Below are positions 28,882-37,156 of a DNA stretch of 64,000 nucleotides, piece by piece. Both the position numbers and the translations under genes were made by a program. The notes under the pieces were generated by a model. That model was not told where the DNA came from. It did not search any database and worked only from the letters and a program-made list of their open reading frames with translations. This DNA is from Bacteroidota bacterium (GTDB taxonomy: Bacteria; Bacteroidota; Bacteroidia; B-17B0; Aurantibacillaceae), in contig JAUXTT010000026.1 in the NCBI GenBank assembly GCA_030684395.1, forward strand, positions 62,001-126,000. Direction: 5' to 3'. The first letter of the stretch is position 1, and each line of letters begins with the position of its first letter.

Positions 28882-31074
28882 ATGAGCAAGCAAAAACAAC
28901 AATTCAAACAAGCCAAAATAAACGAAGCGGCAAATTTTTCGATATTCCCATTTGTATCCGCAAAGATCGCTTACCTCGTTTTGGGCATAGTTGGTTTCAT
29001 TTTTTACATCAATACTATAAATAATGAGTTTGCTCTGGATGATGGAATCATCATTCATAAGAATGAGTACGTTATGAAGGGATCAAAGGGGATAAAAGAC
29101 ATTCTTACCCACGATGCTTATTACAGTTTTTACAGGCAAATGAATGCTGAAGATCAGTTGGCCGGTGGTCGTTACCGCCCTTTGTCGGTGGTAAGTTTTG
29201 CAATGGAACAAAATTTTATTGGTGCATTTCCAACCGGGAGAACGGATGGCAATAGTTGGGACGTAAACAAAAACAACATTCAGGATCCGGGAGAAGATGT
29301 GAATGAAGATGGATTGTTCAATGAAAACGATGCACTTACAAGAGGATCCGGATTAAGACATTTTAACAACATGTTGTTTTATGTATTATCAGTATTAATT
29401 CTATTTGGTTTCCTCAAAAATTACTTGTTTAAAAACAATTGGGACCTTGCGTTTTTAACGGCGCTTTTATTCTGTATTCATCCTATCCATACGGAAGTTG
29501 TAGCCAACATGAAGAGCAGGGATGAGATCTTTTCGTTTTTATTTATAATCCTCACTTTCATTTATGTGTTTAAAGCATTGGAACTAAGAACCACCAAACA
29601 TATAGTACTTGCTGGTTTTATGTACTTTCTCGCATTATTGAGTAAAGAATACGCCTTCACCTTAATATTTGTAATTCCCATGATGATCTACATCTTCCGT
29701 CCGGAACTTATTGATTTTAAAGATAAAAAGTTATGGGGTGTTTTTACCGCCTTCCTTGTTTTTGCAGTTGCCATGTATGAACTCAAATCAAAAGGTTTGC
29801 CCGGATACCAATACCTTCCTTTTGTATTTGGCATCATCATCGTTTTTGCTTTTCAAAAAGATTTTCAATCCAAAACATTCACTGCATTATTTGGCTCCCT
29901 TACCATTGCCTTTTTAATGTATCTTTCAATGCGTTTCATTTCTGTAACATTAAAACCTGCAGTGCCTGATACGGAAGTATTAAACAACCCTTATTTGTTT
30001 GCAACAAAAACTGAAACATATGCCACTAAAATTTATGTATTGCTTAAATACATGAAACTTCTTTTCATCCCTCATCCATTAAGTTCTGATTATTCATTCA
30101 ATACTATTGTTTACCGCAACTTCGGAAGCTGGGATACTTTATTGTCTATTGTTTTATACATCGGCCTTGCTATCACAACCTTTATGTTATTTATCAAACG
30201 TCATATTTTGTCGTTTGGGTTAATCTTCTTCTTCGCCAATTTATTAATGATCGGTAACATTGTTTTTGACATCGGTGCAACTATGGGTGAACGTTTGATT
30301 TATCACTCTTCCTTTGGTTTTGCTTTGTGTATAGCTTGGCTGCTGATTGAGGGGCCAAAAAAATTAAATGTATCTCCTTCTCTTCAAAAAAACAGCGTAT
30401 TAGGTATTGCAATTGTATTAACAGGTTTGTTTGGTTATAAAACCATAGAACGTAATGCAGAATGGAAGAGTGATATTACTTTATTTACTAAAGATGTAAA
30501 AACGGTTCCAAATAGTGTTTTGTGTTTAGGAAATGCAGGGGCGCGCTGGATCGATCTTTCTGAAAGACCGGAGAACAAAGACAGTGCTACCGCTTTCCTC
30601 AACAGGGCCGTGGGATACCTGAAACACGCATTGGATTTACATCCTAAATACGTAAACGGATACCTGAACTTAGGCTTAGCTCAAATGAAACAAGGAGATT
30701 TAGACGGTGCTTATACAACATGGAAAACAGCTCAGAAACTTTATCCTAACAATCCTTATTTACAAAGCTACTTCCCTTATCTGGCGGTTAATTATATGAA
30801 CAAGGGTGTTACTTTAGGTCAGCAGGGTAAGTTGGATGAAGGCTTGCCATATCTGGAAAAAGCGGTTGAATGTAACCCTAACAACTATGATATTTGGTAC
30901 AATTATGCCGGAGTGTATTTCACAAAAGGTAATTGGGAAAAAGCTAAAACAGGATTCGAAAATTGTTTGAAACTGAACCCGAATGCTGAAAATGCCAAAC
31001 AAGGGTTACAGGCTGTAAATGAGAAATTGGGAACGACCTCAACTGTTGCTGTTACAGCGCCAATTCTGAAATAA
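28882..31074 (+). CDS. Multi-pass membrane protein with C-terminal TPRs (TMTC/O-mannosyltransferase-like)
   Basis: Many TM helices; INTINNEFALDDGIIIHKNEYV, GRYRPLSVVSFA, HPIHTEVVANMKSRDEI; TPRs at C-terminus. In-frame ATG 28882 (MSKQKQQF) preferred over 28738. Confidence 0.8.
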   Translation: MSKQKQQFKQAKINEAANFSIFPFVSAKIAYLVLGIVGFIFYINTINNEFALDDGIIIHKNEYVMKGSKGIKDILTHDAYYSFYRQMNAEDQLAGGRYRPLSVVSFAMEQNFIGAFPTGRTDGNSWDVNKNNIQDPGEDVNEDGLFNENDALTRGSGLRHFNNMLFYVLSVLILFGFLKNYLFKNNWDLAFLTALLFCIHPIHTEVVANMKSRDEIFSFLFIILTFIYVFKALELRTTKHIVLAGFMYFLALLSKEYAFTLIFVIPMMIYIFRPELIDFKDKKLWGVFTAFLVFAVAMYELKSKGLPGYQYLPFVFGIIIVFAFQKDFQSKTFTALFGSLTIAFLMYLSMRFISVTLKPAVPDTEVLNNPYLFATKTETYATKIYVLLKYMKLLFIPHPLSSDYSFNTIVYRNFGSWDTLLSIVLYIGLAITTFMLFIKRHILSFGLIFFFANLLMIGNIVFDIGATMGERLIYHSSFGFALCIAWLLIEGPKKLNVSPSLQKNSVLGIAIVLTGLFGYKTIERNAEWKSDITLFTKDVKTVPNSVLCLGNAGARWIDLSERPENKDSATAFLNRAVGYLKHALDLHPKYVNGYLNLGLAQMKQGDLDGAYTTWKTAQKLYPNNPYLQSYFPYLAVNYMNKGVTLGQQGKLDEGLPYLEKAVECNPNNYDIWYNYAGVYFTKGNWEKAKTGFENCLKLNPNAENAKQGLQAVNEKLGTTSTVAVTAPILK

Positions 31075-31090
31075 ACTTAAATTGTTATAA

Positions 31091-31130
31091 TAAAGAAGGG
31101 CGAACATAAACACGTTTGCCCTTCTTTATT
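31091..31130. terminator. Bidirectional Rho-independent terminator between convergent genes
   Basis: AAAGAAGGGCGAAC-N7-GTTTGCCCTTCTTT stem flanked by T/A tracts. Confidence 0.8.
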
Positions 31131-31144
31131 TTGTTCTTCCTGAC

Positions 31145-32716
31145 TTAGTCAGTATTTACTGTATTACCATTAGTGATCAAAGTAGCTTTATCCGTTACTC
31201 CCTGCCCGGAAGGTGGTGCCATTGGAGTTTGCGAGTTCAGAGAGATGGTTTTTCCTGTAAGAGCAGGGATAGATACAAGTTTTGCAAGCAATGCATTTAC
31301 TGACGCAACACTTAATTTACAACCCGACGCATTAAAACTATTTCCAAAACTTGTTAATGCAGGGAAAGAAACGGTTGTCACTCCCGAAGTAATAATAGTT
31401 ATACTACTTGAACCTGTTGTTGTTAAAGCCGGAAAACTTAGAGTAGCAAGAGCAGGATTTGAAATCACGTTAATACTTCCTGAAGACGTTAGTGCTGACA
31501 AATCAACAGAGGTCAACAGCGTATTGTTGTTCATGTTGATGTTTCCTGAAGTGGTAAGTGAAGGAAAGCTTAAAGATGTTAAAGCAACATTGTTTTGGCT
31601 ATTGATACCTCCTGTTGTTATTAGCGCCGGAAAACTCATTGTTGAAATGGACGCACAATTACTTACGAATACTGAGCCTGCGTTTCCTAAAGAAGGAAAA
31701 GTTAGTGATGTTACATCAGAGTTGCTAGAAAATGAAAGAGAACCGCAGGATGCAAGAGCCGGAAAAGAAACAGTGTTCAGATCTGGATTTCCGCTAATAC
31801 TATATGTATCATTAATTGTAGACATTGCTCCAAATGAAATTGAGGTCAAAACACTGTTGTCTTCTATATGCAAATTAATAGAATTTGTCACAGAAGGCAT
31901 GCTAATACTTACCAGAGCAGTGTTTTCATCAATGGTTGTGAAGGTGTTACATTTTACTAAGGCAGGCAGGTTCAATGAAGTAAGTCCTACATTGCTCACA
32001 ACGAATTCACCGGTTGTGATTTTGGCAAGAGAAGATATGTCTAATGAAGTTAATGCCGGATTATTGTTAAAAATAACAGAACCATCACAACGGGTTAAAC
32101 CACTTAAGTTAAGAGTAGCAAGTGCACTATTATTGGACACCTCAATATAAATAGCTGTGGTGATCATACTAAGATCAACCGTAGTTAAATTTGTGGTTCC
32201 TACAATTTTGATCTCCTGCGTGTTCGGTCCCACTTCATTTGCGATAATAGTTGCTGCCTGTGCATTGGTAACATCATCACTTAATACCAGAGTTTGTTTT
32301 CCACCGTTATTTACAACATTTCCCGCACACAAAGCATAAGGAACCGATAACATTTGTGAGGTTCCCATTAACTGGTAACTTGTTCCACCGGTAATATCCA
32401 TGCTTACTTTTAAAAATTTACTTCCGCCAACAGCCCAGTTAATTGCATTGAATGTTCCTGTAGTTGGAGTTCCTGCGCCAATCACCAATGTAAATAACCC
32501 GTTGGCGTCAGTAGTTAGTGCATGTGTTTCGGTATAAATTGTTGTACCGCTTGGCGAACCTTCTAATACCGATAACTCTATACCTATTGATTGGTTTGAT
32601 AGCTCAACGCCTGCTGCGTTACGGGCAACTCCCTGATAATTGATTCCTTGAGGAGCCTGAGCGTTTGTGATGAAAGTTAAGCAAGTCGCTAAAATTAAAG
32701 TGTAAACGTGTTTCAT
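31145..32716 (-). CDS. Surface protein: N-terminal Bacteroidota 'NYQGVARNA...LSVPYAL' module plus LRR-like beta repeats
   Basis: APQGINYQGVARNAAGVELSNQSIGIELSVLEGSPSGTTIYTETHALTTDANGLFTLVIG..MLSVPYALCAGN, then about ten 21-23 residue repeats of type LTSLSFPSLTTSGNINMNNNT. Confidence 0.75.
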   Translation of the reverse strand: MKHVYTLILATCLTFITNAQAPQGINYQGVARNAAGVELSNQSIGIELSVLEGSPSGTTIYTETHALTTDANGLFTLVIGAGTPTTGTFNAINWAVGGSKFLKVSMDITGGTSYQLMGTSQMLSVPYALCAGNVVNNGGKQTLVLSDDVTNAQAATIIANEVGPNTQEIKIVGTTNLTTVDLSMITTAIYIEVSNNSALATLNLSGLTRCDGSVIFNNNPALTSLDISSLAKITTGEFVVSNVGLTSLNLPALVKCNTFTTIDENTALVSISMPSVTNSINLHIEDNSVLTSISFGAMSTINDTYSISGNPDLNTVSFPALASCGSLSFSSNSDVTSLTFPSLGNAGSVFVSNCASISTMSFPALITTGGINSQNNVALTSLSFPSLTTSGNINMNNNTLLTSVDLSALTSSGSINVISNPALATLSFPALTTTGSSSITIITSGVTTVSFPALTSFGNSFNASGCKLSVASVNALLAKLVSIPALTGKTISLNSQTPMAPPSGQGVTDKATLITNGNTVNTD

Positions 32717-32720
32717 TTTA

Positions 32721-33197
32721 TTAATCTATTTTGGTTATTGTTTTATGTTCCATTACTTTTTGTTCATTATCCAACAGAAGGAGTTGGTAAATACCATTTG
32801 GAAAACTCTCTAATGAAAGCGTATTATTCTTTAACTCTCCATTATACATTGTGCGACCTAAACCATCCATTAATTTTACATTAACTGTGTTCTTATAGTT
32901 TGAAGAACGTATGTTTAATTCTGTACTTGCCGGGTTTGGGTAAACTACAAAATCAACCGAAGTGTTATTCTCTTTTATAGAAACTCCGTTTACCTTTGGT
33001 TGTAAAAAACCTTGTGTGATGGCGTTGTTTGAGTTGCCGACTTTTGTAACTGCAACTTCTCCAACACTGAAAGTAAGTTGAGCAGAACCGGAAGAAAAAT
33101 TATTTCCGTTTGCATTTAATACAGAAGGACTTATTTGCTGTGCGCCGAGTGTGCTAAAGAACAGGCAGTACAGGGTAACTAAAATGGTTTTTTTCAT
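32721..33197 (-). CDS. Small T9SS type A sorting domain protein
   Basis: Signal peptide; ISPSVLNANGNNFSSGSAQLTFSVGEVAV..ITQGFLQP; VVYPNPASTELNIRS...PNGIYQLLLLDNEQKVMEHKTITKID. Confidence 0.8.
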   Translation of the reverse strand: MKKTILVTLYCLFFSTLGAQQISPSVLNANGNNFSSGSAQLTFSVGEVAVTKVGNSNNAITQGFLQPKVNGVSIKENNTSVDFVVYPNPASTELNIRSSNYKNTVNVKLMDGLGRTMYNGELKNNTLSLESFPNGIYQLLLLDNEQKVMEHKTITKID

Positions 33198-33278
33198 AAT
33201 TGTTGCTTCAAAATATAAAGGTGTGCAAATATAGAAAATAATTTTTCTACTTATAATGATATGCGTGTATAATAAAAT

Positions 33279-33653
33279 TTATAACGCTAATTCTAAAGTA
33301 GGATCCCAGTATAGTTTTTCGAAATCAACTATTTTATCGTTTACGACTTTTATTTTTTCTTTTTTGAGAAGCTCTTCCATTTCGTATGGATTTGCAAAAT
33401 GATGTTTGCCGGTAAGTAATCCATTTCTGTTTACTACACGATGCGCGGGTACTTTTTTCTTTTGTGAATGAGAAGCGTTCATGGCATAACCAACCACACG
33501 GGATGATTTTGCGGCTCCAAGATATTTAGCAATTGCTCCGTAACTGGTAACGCGACCTTTTGGTATTAGCCGAGCTACTTCAAACACCATTGCAAAAAAA
33601 TCATCCTGCTTTGCAGTGTCCGGTTCTTTTTTTATGACTTTATTTTTCCTCAT
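33279..33653 (-). CDS. MGMT-fold alkyltransferase-like protein (PAHRV variant)
   Basis: VFEVARLIPKGRVTSYGAIAKYLGAAKSSRVVGYAMNAS...VPAHRVVNRNGLLTGKHHF; the catalytic PCHRV Cys is replaced by Ala. Confidence 0.88.
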   Translation of the reverse strand: MRKNKVIKKEPDTAKQDDFFAMVFEVARLIPKGRVTSYGAIAKYLGAAKSSRVVGYAMNASHSQKKKVPAHRVVNRNGLLTGKHHFANPYEMEELLKKEKIKVVNDKIVDFEKLYWDPTLELAL

Positions 33654-34206
33654 CAGGTAATGGAATGGTTCCGGTTACATTTAATATTTCCCACTCTGTA
33701 AAATCTTCATTAGCTTCCATTCCGGTTCCTTTAATGATCTCTTTTTTTGTTTTAATTTCTACGTAAGTATCCGATTTTATTTTTTTTGTTTCTTCGTTCC
33801 AGATTAAGTGTTCGGTGGTTAAAGTTTCCCCATTTTCATTAACGATCACGATGTGTTGCTTTGCCTCCATTTTTTTTGTCTTTTCATAACGGATAGCGTA
33901 ATCAGCCTTCATGGTAGATTTCACCTTATTGTCTTTGCCATAATTTTCGATGTAAACGCCTTTAGGAAATTCAGAGTAAGGATCTTCCACTCCAATAACG
34001 TAATGATCCATTAACGGCGCCTTTAAGCGAAACACCAGTTTTCCCGAATCAGTGTTTAATACATTGAGTTCGGTTGAAGATTCGGTTGGTGTAAGCTTGC
34101 CTTTTTTTGTAAGAAGTGCTACTTCATTTAAATCGTTCTCACAGGAAGCAAAAAAAATTGTTGCTACAAGGCCCAGTAAAAACAATATATTTTTCGCCGC
34201 TAACAA
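33640..34206 (-). CDS. lptC: LPS export ABC transporter periplasmic protein LptC
   Basis: Lipobox-like N-terminus (FFASCEND); YIENYGKDNKVKSTMKADYAIRYEKTKKMEAKQHIVIVNENGETLTTEHLIWNEETKKIKSD is LptC/OstA-like. Confidence 0.82.
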   Translation of the reverse strand: MLAAKNILFLLGLVATIFFASCENDLNEVALLTKKGKLTPTESSTELNVLNTDSGKLVFRLKAPLMDHYVIGVEDPYSEFPKGVYIENYGKDNKVKSTMKADYAIRYEKTKKMEAKQHIVIVNENGETLTTEHLIWNEETKKIKSDTYVEIKTKKEIIKGTGMEANEDFTEWEILNVTGTIPLPDEEK

Positions 34207-34209
34207 GTA

Positions 34210-35691
34210 CTAGTCGTATTTGTATTTAATAAACCACCTGTCGTTAAAAGTGAAGCCAAGTTTAACCTGAATGTAATTATGTTCTACTAAATCTTTGTTT
34301 CCAACCTTCCCGAATTCGGCTGCAATATTAAAAGTATTCAGTGCTCTGTTCATTCCCACAGGCAATCCTAAACCAACTGTTATTCCATATTCATTTACAC
34401 GCTGATCGTTAATCAACAGTTTACCATCGTTGTACTTTCCTCCAATGCGGTATTGAATTTTTTTCCAATAGCTCCCTTTGGTGTTGGTTAGTTTGTTAGG
34501 AATGTATTCTGCTCCGAAAGAAATACGTTTCATATCTGCAAACTGAGCTTTTTCATTCAGGTATTTAAATCCGCTCCACAACTGCATTTCATAATCAGCA
34601 ACTATATTCAATTTGTTTCCCTTTCTGATTGACAGACCAATTCCATGCATAGTAGGCAATGTAATATTGGTTCTCATATCTTCCACAAAATTTACGGTAT
34701 CTCTTATATATTCATTTATTCCGTTCCCTTTATACAAAAAGGTATATGCAAAATTCGAATAATACGCCCTGAGATCATTGTTCATTGAATAAGTATAGCC
34801 CCAGGAGATCTCTATGTTTTGTTTAAGGTCTCTTCGTTTCTTTTGCCCGTATGTAGGAGATGTTTTACTGGTATCTTTTCCTGCAGAAACGTAATCGATC
34901 GTAAATGTATTTTGTATTCCAAAAGAGCCTGTAAAATCTTTTACCTGAGTTTGATACCGCTGAGCAGTATTAAAAAAATTAGATTGTGTAGGATAAATAA
35001 CCCTGCTTGTATTATTTATTGTTCCGAAATAATAATGTCCGTTTGCCCCTATTGATAAGCTCGAAAGCCATCTTTTCACAAACATTTTTTTTCTCACTAT
35101 GTCAACTTTTCCTGAGTCTCTTAACTCCTTTAATGAATGTGATGAAAGAAATTTTCTATATGATTTCCCAAAAGGAGCACCGGATATACCTATAAATAAA
35201 TTGTTTATTCCTCCATCACCCTCATACAACTCAGTGACAGAGCCTATGTTTTCAATATCTGATGTTTCCGTTATTTTATATCCAACACTTGACGCGGGCA
35301 TTACTCCAATACAAGCTCCCATATTTTGGCGAATAGGAAAAGCAAGAGCAAGATAGTTGAAAGAAGTATTATTTCCCTGAGAAGTAGAAGTAGTAGTTGA
35401 ATATTTATTAAAGATAGTGTTTAATCCAACCTCAAATGTGGCTAATCGCATCCCAGTGTACGAAGCAGGATTTGTAGGGTTAATAAATAAGGGAAGCAAG
35501 GTGTCGTTTTTAAGAGCAATGCCTGAACCACCTAAAGCTGCTGATTGTGCAAATACTTTGTTGGGAGCAAAATCGCCCAAACCAAAACGTGAGTACGGAG
35601 ATGATGTTGGACTTTGTGCATTACCCTGGAATACAAAAGCGAGTACAAACAAACACAGGAAAGAAAATAAATTATGTCTACGGTTTTGCAT
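34210..35691 (-). CDS. Outer membrane beta-barrel protein
   Basis: Signal peptide; SPYSRFGLGDFAPNK...ALGGSGIALKND...NPTNPASYTGMRLATFEVGL; C-terminal strand ending WFIKYKYD. Start set at internal ATG 35691 (MQNRRHNLFSFLCLF) rather than 35709. Confidence 0.75.
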   Translation of the reverse strand: MQNRRHNLFSFLCLFVLAFVFQGNAQSPTSSPYSRFGLGDFAPNKVFAQSAALGGSGIALKNDTLLPLFINPTNPASYTGMRLATFEVGLNTIFNKYSTTTSTSQGNNTSFNYLALAFPIRQNMGACIGVMPASSVGYKITETSDIENIGSVTELYEGDGGINNLFIGISGAPFGKSYRKFLSSHSLKELRDSGKVDIVRKKMFVKRWLSSLSIGANGHYYFGTINNTSRVIYPTQSNFFNTAQRYQTQVKDFTGSFGIQNTFTIDYVSAGKDTSKTSPTYGQKKRRDLKQNIEISWGYTYSMNNDLRAYYSNFAYTFLYKGNGINEYIRDTVNFVEDMRTNITLPTMHGIGLSIRKGNKLNIVADYEMQLWSGFKYLNEKAQFADMKRISFGAEYIPNKLTNTKGSYWKKIQYRIGGKYNDGKLLINDQRVNEYGITVGLGLPVGMNRALNTFNIAAEFGKVGNKDLVEHNYIQVKLGFTFNDRWFIKYKYD

Positions 35692-36409
35692 TAAAAAGCA
35701 GTATTTCATTAAGCCCGATCAACACCAATTCGGGGATTGCAAAGATGTGATTTTTTAAGCCAAGTTCAAAAAAAGAGGCATCTCCGCCTGTAACAACGAT
35801 GTTAATGCCGGGATATTGTTTGGAATAGGCATCTACAAAGCCCTGCACCTCATATAAGGCACCGTTTTGCACCCCGTTTAATATAGATTCTATAGTATTT
35901 TTGCCTGTTAAAGATTTGTAATTTTTATCCGCTCTCACCAACGGAAGCTTCCCTGTAAAGGTGTTCAAGGCTTTAAAGCGCATTTCGATTCCGGGAGAAA
36001 TGGAACCTCCCATAAATTCGCCCTGATCGTTAACCAGGTCTATTTTAATAGCTGTGCCTGCGTCAATCACCAATACGCTCTTTCCTTTAAATTGCGACCA
36101 GGCTCCAACTGCCGCTGCCAGCCGGTCTTTGCCAAGTGTTTCAGGGCTTTTATAAAGGTTTTTGATAGGCAGGGCTGATCTGTGGTCAAACACGATTAGC
36201 TGTGTTTTTGCAGCAAGCAGTCTTTCTGTTTCGGTTGAATCTTTTGCCACAGAAGATAGGATAGAACGTTTTACCAAAGGCTGTTTAGAAAGCAGAAGTG
36301 CAATGTTTGAAGCGATATTTTCTTCAAACACATACTCTCCCTGCCATTCACGACCGCTAAAAATGGCGGCTTTGGTACGGGTGTTTCCTATATCAACAAC
36401 TAAGTGCAT
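35678..36409 (-). CDS. coaX: Type III pantothenate kinase
   Basis: MHLVVDIGNTRTKAAIF, DRLAAAVGAW, VLVIDAGTAIKIDLV, GGSISPGIEMRFKAL, IVVTGGDA. Confidence 0.95.
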   Translation of the reverse strand: MHLVVDIGNTRTKAAIFSGREWQGEYVFEENIASNIALLLSKQPLVKRSILSSVAKDSTETERLLAAKTQLIVFDHRSALPIKNLYKSPETLGKDRLAAAVGAWSQFKGKSVLVIDAGTAIKIDLVNDQGEFMGGSISPGIEMRFKALNTFTGKLPLVRADKNYKSLTGKNTIESILNGVQNGALYEVQGFVDAYSKQYPGINIVVTGGDASFFELGLKNHIFAIPELVLIGLNEILLFNAKP

Positions 36410-36537
36410 TGTAAAACAGTGGTTTTCAGTACAAAAATGGAAAATTATTCCCTTATTGGCTATTTTTTTTCATAATTTAATTTATTTAGTATATTTGCAG
36501 CCCCGAATCCAACATCTGTGTTTGAAACGGGAAGGAT

Positions 36538-36583
36538 GGTATCTTAGCTCTCCCGATAGCTATCGGGACAGTAGAGTAACAGA
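36538..36583 (+). pseudogene. Decayed 5' half of a tRNA-Phe-like gene with palindrome in the D-loop
   Basis: GGTATCTTAGCTC-[TCCCGATAGCTATCGGGAC]-AGTAGAGTAACAGA compared with intact GGTACCTTAGCTCAGTCGGTAGAGCAACAGA at 36603; no anticodon or T arm follows. Confidence 0.55.
36551..36568. repeat. 18-bp perfect palindrome TCCCGATAGCTATCGGGA
   Basis: Self-complementary by direct reading; related palindrome at 36956-36975 and degenerate copy at 965-980. Confidence 0.85.
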
Positions 36584-36602
36584 GAAGTTCTTAATAGTAG
36601 TT

Positions 36603-36675
36603 GGTACCTTAGCTCAGTCGGTAGAGCAACAGACTGAAAATCTGTGTGTCCCTGGTTCGATTCCTGGAGGTACCA
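36603..36675 (+). tRNA. tRNA-Phe (GAA)
   Basis: Acceptor GGTACCT/AGGTACC, D stem GCTC/GAGC, anticodon arm ACAGA-CTGAAAA-TCTGT, T arm CCTGG-TTCGATT-CCTGG (one central U-U mismatch); 73 nt, CCA not encoded. Confidence 0.95.
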
Positions 36676-36684
36676 CTTCAAATG

Positions 36685-36714
36685 AAGTCCCGCTCTTCGG
36701 CGGGACTTTTTTGT
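36685..36714 (+). terminator. Rho-independent terminator downstream of tRNA-Phe
   Basis: AAGTCCCGC-TCTTCG-GCGGGACTTTTTTG. Confidence 0.9.
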
Positions 36715-36955
36715 TTGGTTCGGAACGTTGTCAGTTCATACTCTCATAAGTGGAGAAATAAAATAAAAACGCGAAGCTTTGCTGAACCTTTTATATGTTG
36801 ACTCCTGATAGGAGAGATCAACGAAATTAATCCGATCGCGAGCCTTTTCTATGCGCCGACAGGGGTATGCACTCCGGCAACAGGGTAAGTCTATCCGCAA
36901 TTTTATAAATGTAACTGTTTTATATTTGACTTAAGTAAAAACCGCTGGAAATTAC

Positions 36956-36975
36956 ATCCCGAAAGCTTTCGGGAT
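36956..36975. repeat. 20-bp perfect palindrome ATCCCGAAAGCTTTCGGGAT
   Basis: Self-complementary by direct reading. Confidence 0.85.
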
Positions 36976-37059
36976 CGAGCGAACGGGTAAGCTTGTCAAT
37001 TACTCTTTCCTACATAAGAATAGCTCAAATCTGTAACGGTAGATTTAAACCTTTACTCG

Positions 37060-37111
37060 AAAAAACGTCGTTTTGGAGCAGTCATTCTAATCCTTAATTT
37101 GTTACTTAGTA
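37060..37111 (+). promoter_or_regulatory. Shared upstream element, copy 1
   Basis: AAAAAACGTCGTTTTGGAGCAG-N20-TTACTTAGTA; near-identical blocks upstream of 41803. Confidence 0.65.
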
Positions 37112-37156
37112 ATCAAATCAATTTTATTAGAAACTAATAACATTAAATAAAAAACA

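Noticed and set aside
31173-32150. 325-aa plus-strand ORF antisense to the LRR-like gene
   Set aside because: It is a shadow frame created by the regular repeat codon composition of the minus-strand gene. No signal peptide, domain or RBS logic, and the sense gene is clearly coding.
31250-32150. Possible CRISPR-like periodicity
   Set aside because: The periodicity is in-frame protein repeats (about 66 bp), with no identical short repeats separated by unique spacers.
36162-36749. 195-aa plus-strand ORF
   Set aside because: It runs antisense through coaX, then across the tRNA-Phe and its terminator; it cannot be a real protein gene.
36676-37060. Possible riboswitch or integration-element remnant after tRNA-Phe
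   Set aside because: No repeat of the tRNA 3' end, no integrase, and no recognised aptamer core; only short local hairpins.
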